Positions 1-10,723 of a stretch of 25,761 nucleotides of DNA are shown here, one piece after another. The stretch lies in assembly GCA_010015655.1 (NCBI GenBank), contig ML976693.1, positions 26,337-52,097 on the forward strand, in the 5' to 3' direction. A program made the position numbers and the translations under genes. The notes beneath the pieces were generated by a model. That model was given only the letters and a program-made list of their open reading frames with translations. It did not search any database and was not told where the DNA came from. Position 1 is the stretch's first letter, and the number at the start of each line of letters is the position of its first letter. Source of the stretch: Bimuria novae-zelandiae CBS 107.79. Lineage: Eukaryota; Ascomycota; Dothideomycetes; Pleosporales; Didymosphaeriaceae.

Positions 1-819
1 TGCGCCAACCCTCCAAAAGGATAGGACAGTAATCCATTCAGATGGATAACTGGCCTGGCAAGTACTATATGTAGGGGGCAATAATGCTCCTGACAGAGGT
101 GGTTAAATTTACAATAATCTATATATATGCAAAAGTCTCTATTTGGCTTTCAAACACAAAGGATAGGAAATGCAAAAGGACTTTAACTATACTTAATAAA
201 TCCTTTCTAAAGGTGTTCTAGAACGTACTTTTTAATAGCCTCTAACTCTTCTAAACTAGATTTGTATAGAGGACTATAGTTGTTTAAAAGGGGTTTAGTA
301 AGCACAATCTTATAGTCGTATAGTTAATGCGTGGGTAGCTTATTAGCCGCAGTCTTACTAAATACATTTTAATACTAATAGTATATCTAGGGAAGTTGTT
401 CTTTAATAAAGTAAGCATTCTTAGGATCCTTAAGGTGGCGTCGAGTTTATATATGTTCTAAGAGGCGTTTAATTTTATATAGAGAAGTAGTAAAAAATTC
501 GTTAATTAGTTTTTTTATGTTAAAGTAAAAGGCGTTTACTAAGATAAAAGCAATAGTAGGCATCCATATTGCCTATAGTGTAGAGGCAGAACGGATAGGT
601 TTTAGAGTAAGATCTTAAGTAGATAGGGGTACTGCCTTCCTACTTAGAGGGAGAGGACGAGGCAGTCGAATAAGGCCCCTAATATAATTAATAGTAGGGC
701 TATTTTGCGTCTAATATTGCTCCTATTCCTATAGTATATTCTAGTAATGAATGTCTTGCTACACTTCTAAGTTCCAAATTGGCTGTTCTAGCTGCATTAA
801 GATGGTTTGGGAGGGATCG
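1..819 (-). pseudogene. Gypsy pol, second part: spacer and N-terminal reverse transcriptase (partial)
   Basis: Read on the minus strand from the Copia insertion point, one frame runs through to the window edge with only Gln/Trp-type stops. It contains YDPSQTILMQLEQPIW near the junction. Around 370-250 comes FSKTAANKLP, then YDYKIVLTKPL and the EELEAIKKYVLEHL block. Near 110-150 is a decayed version of the RT motif usually read as KKPNRDFRxxxDYRxLN. This is the typical entry into a fungal Ty3/Gypsy RT (the FSK..A..LPPHRPYDHKI block). The catalytic YxDD motif lies beyond the left edge. The gene is dead in this copy because of many stops. Confidence 0.85.
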
Positions 820-824
820 TAAGT
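820..824. repeat. Left target-site duplication of the Copia element (TAAGT)
   Basis: TAAGT directly precedes the 5' LTR and is repeated exactly after the 3' LTR at 6206-6210. Five-base duplications are standard for Copia integrases. It marks a single insertion event into the Gypsy pol sequence. Confidence 0.93.
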
Positions 825-1081
825 TGTCCGATTACATGGCCCTTTGCACAAGCAAAGGTAGCTGGCGCAACCCTACACAAAGAGACCTTGCTAGCAGTCT
901 GGTTCATCCGCACAATTCCGGGCGGAACAAAGGGCAACTCTCCTTAATCAACGGAAATAGATTAGCGTATTAGTGGAAGACATAAGGATATAAGAGCCTT
1001 ATATTCTTACAGGAATATAGACAACGGACACAACAATTTATACCTTAATTTATCTTATTAGATTACCTCTCTAATCTAATA
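825..1081 (+). repeat. 5' LTR of the Copia element
   Basis: This 257-bp repeat is collinear with 5949-6205 without gaps. By eye the two LTRs differ at 10 positions, all C/T or G/A, and eight fit CpA-to-TpA on one strand or the other. The terminal TGACA of the 3' copy appears here as TAATA, two such changes. Confidence 0.95.
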
Positions 1082-1131
1082 ATTAAGAGTCTTACTGCCT
1101 TAACTAATACTACCTTATTAAGCCAATCGCA

Positions 1132-4100
1132 ATGGCCCTATCAACCCTTAGAGATCCCACAGTGATCCTGACCAACTACACGAATTACACACCATGGCTA
1201 AGACAGCTTAAAACAAGATGCTAATTCCTCAAGGTCTGGAACATTATCGACCCAGCGCTGATAGATGAACCAAAGCAGAAACCCGCCATGCCGATACCGC
1301 CGTTGATAGGCAACTACCAGCCAAACGCTGTCTACACGAATGCGAACCTAAACAACGCACCAATATTACCATCTTATCTATCGCTGGCAGGCGCGAAAGC
1401 ATACAAAGACAATAGCGACTACTACAAAGGACAGCTCGAGATCTATAAGGTCATGGATCGAGCCTATCAAGAAGAAAAGGCAGACCTTAATAAGGTGGTC
1501 ACCTTTCTCTAGTCAATAATCTCCGCGTATCTCCAGAACAACTGCTGCATTCCTAGAGAAATAATCAAACAATAGATAAATAACCTTACAATCATAATTA
1601 GGGTTAACTATTAAGACAAATACAGATAATTAAGAACAAGGTATCAAGAAGCGCTTAAGCTAATAAGAACAGCCAGATTATAGGCTGCATAGCTCTCTAA
1701 GTACGATCACGCAGCCACAAAAGTAGAGACTAATTAGGTTCTAGAACTTTAAAGGCTAGACTTAGTGAAAGAAGACTTCATAAAGGTAGTTGTCCATGTC
1801 GCACCTATGTGGGTAACGACCTTTTAGCAATATAGAAGCAAGGATGCAGCTGTCTCACGGAAGCACATAATAAAACTCTTCCAAGACCACATAATCCTGC
1901 AGCACCCAACTAAGGGCAAACAAAAGGGCGCTTTTGCTACTGCAGGGTTATCTCTCGCTGAAGGTGGTGAACCCACCTAGGCCACAGACAGGGACGCCTC
2001 TCTTGTGGATAAAGCAGCATTATCTAAAAGTCGGGGAAGACCTTAGAATTATAAACAACGAAATAATAGTTAACGTACTAGAACTAAGCGATTGCCTTAG
2101 AGCCTTAAGCTAATAATAGTTAGTAGCAATCACTGCCCTGCTTATAAACTACGCTATAGTCTTTAAGACTATTTCTATGCCTTTCTAGACAAGCAGCTAG
2201 ACTGGTTCACACCAAACCCTCTTATAGTAAAGCTAGTTAAGCTTAGGCTAGAACATAATACCGACTTCTAAGAGAAGTTAAAAAGAACAAAAAAGGCCAA
2301 ATTATAGGCACCTAAAATTAAATAATTACACACTCCTACTCCACCTCGAATCACTAAGGCTAATAATAAATAACTAGATAGACGCAAGATTACTAAAATC
2401 CTAGCAAGCTTTAACGCCGCATCCTTCCACACCGACCTAAACACGTACCTATTACGACGCTCAGCTATACTCAATTCAGGCACAACCTGCCATATCTTTA
2501 ACGACATCAATTGCTTTGTCTCATACCGTCCACCAGCGCCAGGAGACTTTATATGGGCAGGGAATACATAAATATAGATTAAAGGATACGAGAGCGTCTA
2601 TCTCAACATATAGAGTACAAACGGCAATTAATTAATATAGCTAGATAATGTAGCCTATTGCCCTAATCTACTCTGCAACCTTATATCGTTCCGATTACTC
2701 TAGAGGCAAGGCCTTTAGTAGGATATAAGAGCAGACCTAACGACTCTAAAGAGAAGAGATAATACTATGCTAGCAGAACTCCAAGAGCTGCATAGACAGT
2801 GGGTCTTAGAACACAAGACAAGGCCAACAGGTAGTATTCCTACTAATGCTGCGCACGCCACTCACAAGACTAATATACGCACTAAACAAAGACCGCAGAA
2901 GGTAGACGCGTGGACCTGGCACTAATAATTAGGCTATTTAGGCCCTTAGGCCCTCAAACACCTCGTGTAGCAATCTAAGGGGGTAAGGATTAAAGGTCTC
3001 CCTATAGTTAAGTGTAATGCCTGCGGCAAAGCAAAACTGAAACGGCAAATACGCTGGCAAGCTAGAGATCTAATAAAAGGTCCCAGCGAGCGAGTCGCAA
3101 TTAATTTTCACGACTATAAAGCAGATAGCTTAACAAGAGAGAAGAGCTAAATACTAATTACTAACTAATTCTCTAGCTTTGCATAGGACTTCTACTTTAA
3201 GGATAACCGCCTAGCATGGTTAATTATTAAATTACTTAGCACCTTTATGCGGTTCATGGAAGTATAATACAACATTATAGTAAAAGTAATTGAATCTAAT
3301 AACGAGATCTTCTTTATTAAGGTAGATGTTAAGAAGTAGTGCTTAGCGCAAGGTATTAAAATTAAGCCTTTAGCACCTAATACTTAAGCATAAAATAGAG
3401 GAGCTAAACGCTTAGGGGGTGTAATTAAGGAGAAAGCGCGCGCGATGCGACTTAACTCTAACCTACCTTAGTAGATATAGCCTAAGATCACCTAAGCCGC
3501 AGTCTACTTATACAATCGAACGCCAAACTACGCCAATCGATAGCGATCTCTATATAAAGTGTTCTTTACGATAGTAGCTTTTTAGAATGGCATTGTTACC
3601 TAACCAAAGAAGCCTAATTAAGCTTACCTGAAAGCATATGGCTGCAAAGCTTTTGCGATAACCAACGATACAAAACGCGGCAAGAGCAGGCTTTAAAGGC
3701 TTAACCCCAAGGCATGGATTGGCTACCTTATCGGCTACAAATCAACAAATATCTAGAGAATATGGATTCCCTCTCTAGCAAAGACAATCAGTACTCGCGA
3801 CGTGATATTCGACGAGGATACTGTGTTCTTAGGCAAAACTAAAGACCTAATAGAAAACCTTATACATAGCACATTAGAAGAAATAGCGGCCTAGGTGCGA
3901 TTAGTAGAGTTACCTCCCTTACCTTAATAAGAGCATGCCACTAAGTCCTTCTTTAAGGATAAGATAATTAGTAAAGCGCCAGAGGAAGAGGTTAAAGGAG
4001 CTCCTAAGTATAGGTAAGGCAGGAAAGTTAGGTGCGAATATCTAATATCTCCCTTAACGCCGCCACTAGTAACACTCCTTGCACAATTAATAGTAAGAGG

Positions 4101-5898
4101 CGATTAAGCTATACTACCCTAAAGAGTGCAAACAGGGCAGTTGCAAACAAGCCTATAGGCCATAGCCTTTATAGCAGGCACTAAAGCTAGTAGCAGCGGT
4201 AAATATAAAGGCAAGGCTCTTAATAAGGCGCAGCTTCGACGAATAATTACATTAGGCAAGAAGCTACATCGAAGCGTGCTTTTAGAGCCACCCACATGCC
4301 GAAGCAAGCTCGAAGATCACCCTCTCTATGATATGTGGAAGGAAGCAGAACGTTCCTATCTACAGAGCCACAAGGAAATGAAGTCCTGGAGTGAGGTTAT
4401 AACCGCTCCAGTGAAAGTGGCAGGCCATCAAATCCTCAACTGCATGTGGGTATATACCTACAAGTTTAATAAGCATTATCGATTATAAAAGTGTAAGGTA
4501 AGGCTAGTAGTGCGAGGCAATTAATAGCAGCACCTTACCTCGTAAGAAACCTACGCTGCAACACTTGCATAACGATTATTCCGCATGCTTATAGCAATTA
4601 TAGCTCGTTTTAACCTAGAACTTATTTAACACGACGTTACTAACGCGTTTGTCCACGCGAAGCTAGATAGAGAAATCTATATAAAAATGCCTCGCGGCTA
4701 CTCGCGAGCAGGCATAGTCCTTAAACTATATAAAGCACTATACGGACTGCGCATATCTCCACTACTCTAGCAAAGAGAGTTCACGTCAACACTCCGTAAT
4801 ATTGGCTTTAAAGTAGTACCCCACGAGCTATGCTGCCTTATTAAGGACGGCATTATTATCTTCTTTTATATGGATGACATTATTGTTGCGTATAATAAGT
4901 TATAAAAGTAAGCTACTAAAGCTGCTCTCGCAATAATAAGTACTAAATTCACACTTACGAGTGGCAAAGACCTACAGTGGTTTCTAGGAATTGAAATCAT
5001 CAGGGACTGCTTAAGCAGAAAGATCTGGCTTTCACAAGCTTTATATATTAATAAAATATCGCGCCTTATTGATTACCATGAGATTCGCCACAATACCCCG
5101 ATAGGTCTAATCGAATTGCTCCTAAGGACAGGACTGGCCAGCAAGGGTGAGATTAATAGATACCAGCGCAAAGTCGGATCAATTCTTTATGCTACAGTTA
5201 CATCTCGACTAGATATTGCCTTTGCAAGCTCCCGATTATCACGATTCCTGTCTAACCCAAGTAAAGAGCACCAAGCGGCTGCTAACCGAGTTCTCCTCTA
5301 CCTTGCTAACACTAAATCACTAGGTCTTCAGCTTAGGGGTGCAGATACTTTGGAAGTGGCAAGTGACGTATCCTTTGCCGACAACATACTCGACCGCAAA
5401 AGCTCGCAAGGATACATTATTAAGCTATTTGGTGGCCTGATCGCCTGGAAAGCAAACAAGCAAGATACAGTCACTACATTAATAACTAAAGCCAAATTAC
5501 TAGCACTATTGCAAGTGGCTAAGGAGGCTTTATTTACATCGCGATTACTAAAGGAACTGAAGATCAACCTCAGCGATTCCCTTATTACAATTAATTATGA
5601 TAATTAGCAAACGATCTGACTTGTTACTAAAGAAATTGCTAAGTTGCAGACTAAGCTCCGTTATGTGGATATCTATAATTATTAGCTAAGACAAGAGGTC
5701 GCACTAGGGACAATTAAGGTAGACTATTAACGCTCAGAGGACATGGTTGCCGATGGACTCACAAAGGCCCTGCCAGTGAACAAATGGAGCAAGTTTCTGC
5801 ATAAACTGGGACTTGAAGATATATTAGATAAGATCACTAATTAAGAGGTTGCCCTGCAGGATCTCCAGCAAAGGATAGAGGCCTTTAAGTTAGAATAA
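1132..5898 (+). pseudogene. Copia gag-pol polyprotein, many in-frame stops, no frameshift
   Basis: The start ATG at 1132 opens MALSTLRDPTVILTNYTNYT, the gag N-terminus of fungal Copia elements. All recognisable domains stay in this one frame. Protease: ILNSGTTCHIF near 2470-2500, with Asn in place of the catalytic Asp. Integrase: a CNACGK zinc finger near 3015, then a core whose acidic residues read Asn (3103), Asn (3298 region) and Lys (GAKR, near 3400). RT: YMDD at 4867-4878, intact. RNase H: SDVSFAD and GGLIAWKANKQ within 5116-5607. Near the end is ADGLTKALP (about 5750). Stops are almost all TAA or TAG replacing Gln or Trp codons. The exact C-terminus is uncertain: TAA at 5842 may itself be a mutated Gln, and I chose the TAA/TAG pair at 5896-5901. 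Confidence 0.93.
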
Positions 5899-5934
5899 TA
5901 GACAACTGCGAAGGTCCAGTTTAAGGATAAGCCT

Positions 5935-5948
5935 AAGCTGAGGGGGTG
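5935..5948 (+). other. Polypurine tract of the Copia element
   Basis: A G-rich run (AAGCTGAGGGGGTG) directly abuts the TGTCCG start of the 3' LTR, the expected position of the plus-strand primer for LTR retrotransposons. Confidence 0.75.
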
Positions 5949-6205
5949 TGTCCGATTACATGGCCCTTTGCACAAGCAAAGGTAGCTGGCGCAACCCTAC
6001 ACAAAGAGACCTTGCCAGCAGTCTGGTTTATTCGCACAATTCCAGGCGGAACAAAGGGCAACTCTCCTTAATTAACGGAAATAGATTAGCGTATTAGTGG
6101 AAGACATAAGGATATAAGAGCCTTATATTCTTACAGGAATACAGACAACGGACACAACAATTTATACCTTAATTTATCTTATCAGATTACCTCTCCAATC
6201 TGACA
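5949..6205 (+). repeat. 3' LTR of the Copia element
   Basis: This copy matches 825-1081 over the full 257 bp and ends TGACA. It carries fewer mutated CpA sites than the 5' copy. Confidence 0.95.
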
Positions 6206-6210
6206 TAAGT
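6206..6210. repeat. Right target-site duplication of the Copia element (TAAGT)
   Basis: Exact copy of 820-824. Collapsing the two copies to one restores the Gypsy pol reading frame across the junction. Confidence 0.93.
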
Positions 6211-6620
6211 CTTAGGATACTTTATAAGCTATAATAACTAATTCTAATTTATATTTAGTTAAAGCTTAAAATGCTTAAGCTATTAGAGTCCTAGAATATA
6301 GTCCTGCGTTCCTAGGTCTATTACTACAAAAGGGTAGTTGTAGATAGTGCGCCTATCTATTTATATATGCAAACGAATATAATAGTCTACTAGGGTCTGA
6401 ATCTTATCCAAAAAACCTCGAACTATAATGCGGTACGGCAGTTTTTGGATCGGAACATAAAGTGACTGAGATAAAGAATTTGCAATTTAAGAATTAATAA
6501 AAAGGAACCCTTAGGCACTAGTGTTAATAAGGGCATTAAATTTAACCCTATATCTATTTAAATAGAGTATAAGGGGAGTTTAGAAGTGGGGGCCTCCTAG
6601 TAACTTTAACAAATCTATGT
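6211..6620 (-). pseudogene. Gypsy pol, first part: aspartic protease
   Basis: Minus-strand frame with KFNALINTSAxGFLFINS near 6535-6490, where x is a stop. This corresponds to the retropepsin core DTGAQG with Asp mutated to Asn and Gly to Ser. Further on comes the block FVVIDLGTQDYILGL, then xxLKHF with both stops read as Gln/Trp, equivalent to the second conserved protease motif (ILGxxWL). The frame differs from gag, as is usual for elements that express pol by frameshifting. The reading runs directly into the Copia insertion and continues at 824. Confidence 0.85.
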
Positions 6621-6639
6621 TAGAGAGGTTGTACTTACT

Positions 6640-7862
6640 TATGTCTAAGGTAGAGGCTTTTTCTAGGCGTCTTTAATTCCTAGGGGTAAATCCTTATCTG
6701 CGTTAACGTATTCTTAATTAGAGTCTGGTTTGGGTCTAATTTTGCGTACATGGGGCTAAGGGCAATCCTTAACAAAGTGTCTTAACTTTTTATAGTTATA
6801 GTAGGTTTTAGAATTTGTCTATATTGTTAGAGATCGCGTTGGCGGGACAGTCTAGTCTTAGGGTAGATTTAGAGTTAATTCCTTAGTAGGTATATATTAT
6901 ATTTTAGCTAAAGTACTAGATAGAATTCCCTCCTTAAGACTCTTCTAACGCAGAGAGCGATTCGTGCTATTTATAGAGTAGATAAGGGGTCTTGTAGGTG
7001 CACTCCATATTTCTAAGTTAAAGGCTATTAGGTGGGCTATTATTTTCTTAAAGAAGTTTTCCTACAAGTGCTTAAAGCCTATATTTAGAGTTCTTAAGAA
7101 CGCGGTTATCTTCTCCTATAAGTACATGAACTATTCTTCCCTACGAACTTTGCCTTAGATAGCTGCACTAAGGAATCTAGCCTTAAAAGTAGGGAAAGTT
7201 TCCTTAGTAGTTATCTCTAAGCGTTAAAATGTGATCTAATACTTAGCTTCCTTGTTTCTAGATAGGAAGAAGGATGATAGTAGCTTAATTATCTTTTTAG
7301 TATTCTTAAACCGTAACGTGTCTAAAGTCGCTAGGTACTGGGGTTCTAAATATTTGCGAGCGGTACTAAAAGTATGCCCCTACACTAACGCTATGCGAGT
7401 GCGTTTACTTAGATAGTAATTAGTGTTTATCTTAAGGCGGTCCCTAATTAATGCTTACTATTAAGGAAAGGTAGGTTCTTCCCTATTAGTTAGAGATTCT
7501 ATCTTGGGAGTTTGCTTAGATAACTTTGTTATAACTATGGCGGGAGATTTGGACAGGTATTAGGATAGTATTAGGGGTGATTTAATTGTATATTAGGCTT
7601 AGTCCCTAGCTTAGGATTCCTTAGTTAATTGCTCTAACTATGCTTACATCTGGCGCAATTGGTTCTAGAGAGCGGTTACTAGGTCTATAGACTAAACTAA
7701 ATTAGCTCTAGGTCTAACAATAGGATTATTTAGGGTATTATTACTTTTTTTGTCTTCTTCTTCTTCTTTATTCTTTAAAAATTCTAGGGGTGGCTGGCGG
7801 TCTCCTTAAGTCTAACTCTAGACTAACTGCCGTGTTATTCTTAACGATGATGGAGTAGACAT
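6640..7862 (-). pseudogene. Gypsy gag with CCHC zinc knuckle
   Basis: The minus-strand ATG at 7862 begins MSTPSSLRITRQLV. An acidic EEEED stretch and a helical Gln-rich segment follow. Then comes the fungal gag core: ALIRDRLKINTNYYLSKRTR, a GHTFSTARKYLEPQYLATL block, and TFKARFLSAAI. A zinc knuckle at 6762-6803 has the spacing CX2CX4HX4C, but its first two cysteines are read as Tyr (TG-to-TA change). Most stops sit where Gln or Trp is expected. The family is recognised from the gag core of fungal Gypsy elements. Confidence 0.82.
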
Positions 7863-7989
7863 TAACGTTTGATTTTAAGTCTATAGGTTATTAGTAGTTA
7901 CTACTTTTCTATCTTAGCGCAACTCTACGCGACTTTTCTAAAGTTAACCTAATTTGTCTGCAATTAGGAGTTTTAAACTTAAAGGCTTT

Positions 7990-8550
7990 AGTTGGTAGGA
8001 GGTCTCTAGAATCCTGCCTATAAAGAAACTAGGGACGCGCTAATGCAGATCCGTTCTATTCTTGTAGCGATATTCTTTAAAGCCATTACTAGCGGTAGCG
8101 ACCTTTTCCCTATAATGTATTGGCGCAGGTTATTTAAAGAATCGATATTGGCGTATCTCCTAGCAGAGGCATATAGGAGTGCGTGTATAAGATAGTAGCC
8201 TCGAATGAATTAAATGCCTATAGGCCTAGTACGAAAGGATAGGGAAAAGGTGCTAAACTACAAGGGTTTTAAGCTCCTCTAAATACACCACTTCCTAGAT
8301 AGCTTGCCAGCCGCCATCTACCCTAGGTTGGCCATTGGTCTAATAGATCCGAAATAGAACCAATACAGATCCGGGGTTGACTATTGGTTTAGTAGATCTA
8401 AAGGACCTCTGATAAGAATCCATATCCCCTTGTCGGTTTGGTAAAACTAAAAGGGATCCAATATGAATAAGTCTTACTTTTTGAACGATCTTGGATCTTG
8501 TCCTACTTGGCCAAAGGTTCTCGTGTCGTCGAGCGATTGTTCCTGTTACA
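7990..8550 (-). repeat. Candidate 5' LTR of the minus-strand Gypsy element
   Basis: On the minus strand the segment starting at 8550 reads TGTAACAGGAACAATCG, a start typical of Gypsy LTRs, and lies upstream of the gag ATG. It keeps more CpG and CpA than the gag-pol. It contains an imperfect direct repeat with a spacing of about 49 bp (8329-8350 and 8378-8399). The inner boundary (about 7990) is a guess and no second copy is in the window, so this is inferred from position only. Confidence 0.4.
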
Positions 8551-8599
8551 CTAATCGACTTAGGGGTAGACGCATGTCTAGTGTTCCTATAAGTAGTTA

Positions 8600-10360
8600 A
8601 ATAATACGATATGCCATATTAAAACAAGAAAATACTACTATAAATAGGACTTATAAATAGGACCCACTTATAAGGATACGATAATAGTTGGCTACGCCTT
8701 AAAACGACTCTAGTATATATTAATATAGAAGGCTTAGAGAGCCAGCACGTCTTTACTATTATAGAGATAGGAGACATGGAAGCCATTATTAGATATAAAT
8801 AATTAAAACACTATAATCTTAATATTAATTAGTAGAAAAGGATTATACTTCCCTAGTATTAGCTAATAGTGGCTTAAGAAGAGTCTTGGCCAATAGGAAG
8901 ACTCTAGGAACCTTAAAAAAAAAGGAGCTAGCACCCCTAATATAAAAAATATTAGTATGCAAAATAAATAGGATCCTTAAGTGGCACCTAGATTAGGTAC
9001 GCTGCATATAGGTTAGAATGGCTAAGACGGCCCCTAAAGACCCTAGTCTACCAGAAGAATATAGAGAATTTATAAACTTATTTAAAAAGCACAATAAAAC
9101 TATCCTACCCAAACACTAAAAGTAGAATCACGAAATACTACTAGTAGAGGAAGCTAAGTTATAATTAAAGCGCCTAAGGCCCCTTATCTAGAAACAAGAA
9201 AAAGAGTTAAAAGAGCTATTACAAAAAAATCTACGCTTTAGGAAATAGAGATCTAGTTAAAGTCCTACGGCCTTCTCTATAGTCTTTGTTTGTAAGAAAG
9301 ACGGCAGGCTACGACTCTATATAGATTATAGATAGCTTAATGCCGTAATAGTAAAGAATTGTTACCCACTACCATTAATAATAGAGCTTATAGATCGACT
9401 CCGAGGAGCATAATACTTTACGAAATTTAATGTTTAGAATGGATTTTATAGGATTTAAATTGCAAAAGGGCACGAGTGGAAGATGGCCTTTTACACGCAA
9501 TATAGCCTTTTTAAATATATAGTTATGCTAATGGGGCTAACTAACGCACTAGTAACATTCTAAAAGCTTATAAATTAGGTATTATATAAATACTTAGACG
9601 TATTCTACATAGCATATCTAGACAACATCCTAATATACTTACATAGAACCCTAGAAGAATACAAAGAACATATACGTAAGGTACTATAAAAATTACAAGA
9701 GTATAGACTACTCTTACACTTAAAAAAGTGTGAGTTTCACGTTACTAAGATAGAGTACTTAGGATTTGTAGTATCCCAAAAAGGTGTTAAGATGGATCCA
9801 AAGAAGATCGCAACAATAAAAGAATAGCTACTACCTAAATTAGTAAAGGATATTTAGTCCTTTCTAGGCTTTACTAACTTTTATTATAAGTTTATTAGGA
9901 ACTACTCTAAGGTTACTACTCTACTAATAGATCTTACAAAAATAAGGAAATGGCGACCTTTGCAAAAGGTAAAGATAGTAGCTTTTAAGTAACTTAAACG
10001 CCTATTCCTAATAGCACCCTTACTATAGATGTACGACCCCAAGCGACGACATCGCATTTATATAAACGCGTCGAATTACGCGCTGGGGGCTATATTACTC
10101 TAAAGATGTAATAATAGTAAGTAGAGGCCTATCTTCTACTACGCACAGAAACTCTTAGGGGTAGAGCTTAACTACAAAATCTATAATAAGGAGTTGCTCA
10201 CAATCGTTAACTGCTTTAAACAATGGGAAGCGTAGCTTAAAGGAGCTAAATATTAAACTAAGGTCTTCTTAGATTACTTAAACCTTACGCGCTTTATAAC
10301 AACAAAGAAACTTAATTAACGATAAGGTAGATAGTTAAAGTAGTTAGTAGAGTTTAACTA
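8600..10360 (+). pseudogene. Second Ty3/Gypsy element, fragment with protease end, reverse transcriptase and RNase H
   Basis: A plus-strand frame around 8660-8860 carries a protease C-terminal part (VYINIEGLESQHVFTII, then DMEAIIRYK.LKHYN). From 9018 another frame reads LPEEYREFINLFKKHN. Next come FSIVFVCKKDGRLRLYIDYR, MLMGLTNALVTF and the catalytic motif YLDNILIY at 9615-9638, where the usual YLDD has become YLDN. RNase H follows (YDPKRRHRIYINASNYALGAILL, with ELNYKIYNKELLTIV). It stops before integrase. A one-frame shift lies between 8860 and 9018, near an A-rich run. It is a different family from the neighbouring minus-strand Gypsy and is truncated at both ends. Confidence 0.85.
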
Positions 10361-10723
10361 CCAAAAAAATAATCAAAGGTGATAAAAAAGTAATAACAAA
10401 AAAAAAATTAAAAAGATTATATTGCGCAGTACGGCACAATACACACATGTTTAACAATAATTATAACAGGCACTAAATTCCTGACAACTTGCTAACGTAC
10501 CCTCGACTAGCCGCGTAACTATCGTTAGCGCCGAAAACCGCTTACTGGTACGGAAGAGTAAACCGTAAACTACAGATTTAATTAAGATGTTTGTAAAGGT
10601 AATACAAAGGCAGGTGTCCCAAAGTAGAACGCTATATCACTTTGTGACGCTGTTTCATGATTCCAGCATCATATACACCCCCTAAGATAGGCATTCATCG
10701 TCGAAGTCTCTATTCTTACAATC
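10361..10723. other. Intergenic, no gene seen
   Basis: AT-rich at the left (A-runs near 10376-10410) and ordinary composition after about 10425. It marks the edge of the strongly mutated transposon tract. It would hold the promoter of the downstream oxidoreductase; I see no convincing TATA or site motif. Confidence 0.5.

Larger units (their letters stand above)
825..6205 (+). mobile_element. Complete Ty1/Copia LTR retrotransposon, 5381 bp, RIP-inactivated
   Basis: The element has two 257-bp LTRs beginning TGTCCG, with the 3' copy ending TGACA (the 5' copy ends in a mutated TAATA). There is a purine-rich tract next to the 3' LTR, a single-frame gag-pol with domain order gag, protease, integrase, RT and RNase H, and a 5-bp duplication TAAGT on each side. 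The integrase-before-RT order and the RNase H block DRKSSQGY..GGLIAWKANKQ are diagnostic of Copia. I did not recognise a primer-binding site after 1081. The internal region holds tens of in-frame stops, so the element is inactive, but no frameshift is needed anywhere. Confidence 0.95.
1..8550 (-). mobile_element. Ty3/Gypsy LTR retrotransposon, RIP-degraded, split by a Copia insertion, pol running off the left edge
   Basis: Minus-strand reading gives gag (start about 7862), a CCHC zinc knuckle (6762-6803), a retropepsin (around 6525), and, on the far side of the Copia element, the spacer and N-terminal part of a Gypsy reverse transcriptase (about 400 to 1). Removing 825-6205 and one TAAGT copy joins protease and RT in one open frame apart from stops. 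Nearly all stops are TAA or TAG where Gln or Trp is expected, the CpA-to-TpA signature of RIP. The right-hand limit (8550) is the putative LTR end TGTAACAG read on the minus strand; the distal LTR lies outside the window. The order gag-PR-RT is normal for the family. The element cannot be autonomous in this state. Confidence 0.85.

Noticed and set aside
4119..4488. Small open frames inside the Copia gag-pol on both strands
   Set aside because: The plus one is part of the gag-pol frame itself; the minus one is its shadow.
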